Assembly: GCF_000279535.1 (NCBI RefSeq)
Contig: NZ_ALCH01000001.1
Location: 186,001 to 250,000, forward strand
Direction of reading: 5' to 3'
From: Streptococcus infantis SPAR10
GTDB taxonomy: Bacteria > Bacillota > Bacilli > Lactobacillales > Streptococcaceae
DNA: 64,000 nt
In this document: positions 63,127 to 64,000 of the stretch, in pieces
How the letters are laid out: the number at the start of each line of letters is the position of its first letter
Position numbering within the stretch: position 1 is the stretch's first letter
Made by a program: the position numbers and the translations under genes
The notes under the pieces: model-generated
The model's database searches: none
What the model was told of the DNA's origin: nothing
The model's input: the letters and a program-made list of their open reading frames with translations, nothing else

Positions 63127-63303
63127 TTAACAGAGCAGGTGTTTATTAGCAAGGATGAAGTCGATAAACCGTTGGCTGGCTAAGGGAAGAATACTCCTAT
63201 CTGTAAAAGCAATAGAAAAAGGTCGGCAAATAGGTGGTTTGGTACTGCGTTGGACAATATTATAATTGACTTTCCGACTCAGAAAGATGCAAAAGATTTT
63301 CAG
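63127..63303 (-). pseudogene. C-terminal remnant of a LysR-family regulator
   Basis: The minus strand is open for 58 codons ending in TAA. It reads FLSRKVNYNIVQRSTKPP near the middle and SILPLASQRFIDFILANKH near the end, the pattern of the last third of a LysR effector domain. A stop lies just upstream, and no HTH or start is present, so it is a truncated relic. It lies between the LapA terminator and copy 2 of the 227-bp repeat. Confidence 0.7.
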
Positions 63304-63404
63304 TTATTTTTCATTACACAAGTTAATGAAAAATAAACATATGTGGCTTTCGTGTTAGATAAAGACCTTATTTTAATTTATTCTAACTATTCTCAGGATA
63401 ACGA

Positions 63405-63631
63405 CATGAATTTGTAAGAACTTTTCATATTGAAAATAAACAAAAATGTTGAAATATAGCTGATTTTAGGGAAATACTTTTAGGTATTTTCAATGTCAGG
63501 ATTTAAAAATGGGGCAAAAGTGGGGCAAAAACGAATGACTCGTATTTTGTTTGAAAACCTATAATACCTAATGATTATGCTATTCTAGATATATAGTTTT
63601 GTTATAAATAAATGTCAGTGCGAGATCAAAT
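63405..63631 (+). repeat. 227-bp direct repeat, copy 2
   Basis: This partner of 62327-62553 includes the two GGGGCAAAA motifs (63511 and 63522). It closes the LapA/LysR-remnant interval. Confidence 0.9.
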
Positions 63632-63642
63632 TGGAGAATAAA

Positions 63643-63693
63643 ATGGAAAAACAAATTTCTACGCAGAATGGAATGCGAAAAAGTGATAATTAA
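63643..63693 (+). other. 16-codon mini-ORF with good ribosome site
   Basis: MEKQISTQNGMRKSDN-stop, with TTGGAGA 8 nt upstream, directly after the 227-bp repeat and before a terminator. It may be a peptide gene or the cut N-terminus of a lost gene. Confidence 0.35.
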
Positions 63694-63700
63694 AGAGACA

Positions 63701-63734
63701 AAAAAGCTGAGAATATGATTTCCCAGCTTTTTTG
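63701..63734. terminator. Bidirectional terminator near the window end
   Basis: AAAAAGCTGAGAA pairs with TTCCCAGCTTTTT (one mismatch), serving the DUF308 gene on the minus strand and anything from the left. Confidence 0.8.
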
Positions 63735-63758
63735 AATGCGATAGAAATAGCAACTAGA

Positions 63759-64000
63759 CTATTTACGAAAGGCCTCAATAATGTAGGTGAAGCCAGTAAC
63801 TAAAACTGAAAAGGCAATGACATAAACGACAAAGACACCTGTAGCCGCTGGATTGAACAGAATCACTAGACCTAGTAAAAATTCAAGCAAGGCTACCCAC
63901 GTGATATTGCTACCAATAATAGGGAAAATCAATCTTAGACGATTGCCTTTAAAGAAAGCAATAATGGCTTCTACAATTAACCAAATTCCTACAATGGTCG
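63759..64000 (-). CDS. DUF308 (HdeD-like) membrane protein, 5' end outside window
   Basis: The minus strand is open from the window edge to a TAG at 63759 (about 80 codons). It reads GIWLIVEAIIAFFKGNRLRL, then WVALLEFLLGLVILFNPAATGVFVVYVIAFSVLVTGFTYIIEAFRK. The LLGLVILFNP motif after a Trp-Leu-Glu stretch is typical of DUF308/HdeD-like proteins, which in enterobacteria relate to acid resistance. Only the C-terminal half is visible. Confidence 0.8.
   Translation of the reverse strand, partial: TIVGIWLIVEAIIAFFKGNRLRLIFPIIGSNITWVALLEFLLGLVILFNPAATGVFVVYVIAFSVLVTGFTYIIEAFRK

Overview
The window is chromosomal DNA from a low-GC Gram-positive bacterium, almost certainly a viridans Streptococcus of the mitis group (S. 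mitis, S. oralis, S. infantis or a near relative). The signs are strong AGGAGG ribosome binding sites, many extended -10 promoters (TGnTATAAT), PolC-type replicase, manLM PTS genes, argR-mutS, a YesM/YesN-type two-component pair, cysteine-free L32 and L33, and predicted sites for CiaR, CcpA and CodY. Species is not claimed.

Layout. 1-1.8 kb: manL and the 5' part of manM on the minus strand, with a CiaR box and a cre-like site upstream. 2.1-9.2 kb: a glutamate-cysteine ligase-like gene, thrC (CodY-like box), a MATE exporter, a HAD phosphatase, a secreted LysM protein and a DUF2262-like gene behind a perfect cre. 9.3-14.7 kb: a MarR gene with its own operator plus DUF1304, an apparently leaderless DUF975 gene, tgt, an OatA/Adr-like acetyltransferase and a DUF59 protein. 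14.9-21.1 kb: a lipid-linked sugar cassette (GT2 plus two different YfhO giants). 21.2-23.5 kb: ilvD (CodY box), divergent from rpmF-rpmG.

23.46-27.8 kb is a patchwork of small cargo modules bordered by direct repeats. The 3' end of rpmG with its terminator is duplicated around a cadD-cadX module. A 59-bp repeat brackets a GlsB-AmaP-DUF2273-Gls24-CsbD stress operon. Neither module has an integrase. 27.9-30.8 kb holds an unusual minus-strand operon: zinc-ribbon protein, zinc-ribbon/FHA-like/ABC ATPase fusion, ABC-2 permease.

31-36.3 kb: DUF624-YesM-YesN two-component locus, small membrane proteins and an orphan nrdI. 36.4-42.4 kb: a cluster of hairpins, argS, argR-mutS, and a LytTR regulator paired with a DUF3021 membrane protein. 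42.5-52.2 kb: core rpsL-rpsG, fusA, polC, a 50-codon peptide gene, pepS and a second GlsB gene. 52.3-54.3 kb: an AT-rich two-gene AAA ATPase/TOPRIM-like pair, the best candidate for a phage-defence system here. 54.5-58.9 kb: a leaderless LysR regulator, queA, a DUF6287-type lipoprotein and two unknown membrane proteins.

59-64 kb is a second repeat-bounded patchwork. A 53-bp repeat brackets a DUF308/papain-like fusion plus an AI-2E permease gene. A 227-bp repeat with tandem GGGGCAAAA motifs brackets a LapA-like gene and a LysR remnant. The window ends in a DUF308 gene. The recurring theme is small membrane or stress cargo inserted between att-like direct repeats with no recombinase left. No tRNA, rRNA, CRISPR array, intact insertion sequence or intact integrase was seen.
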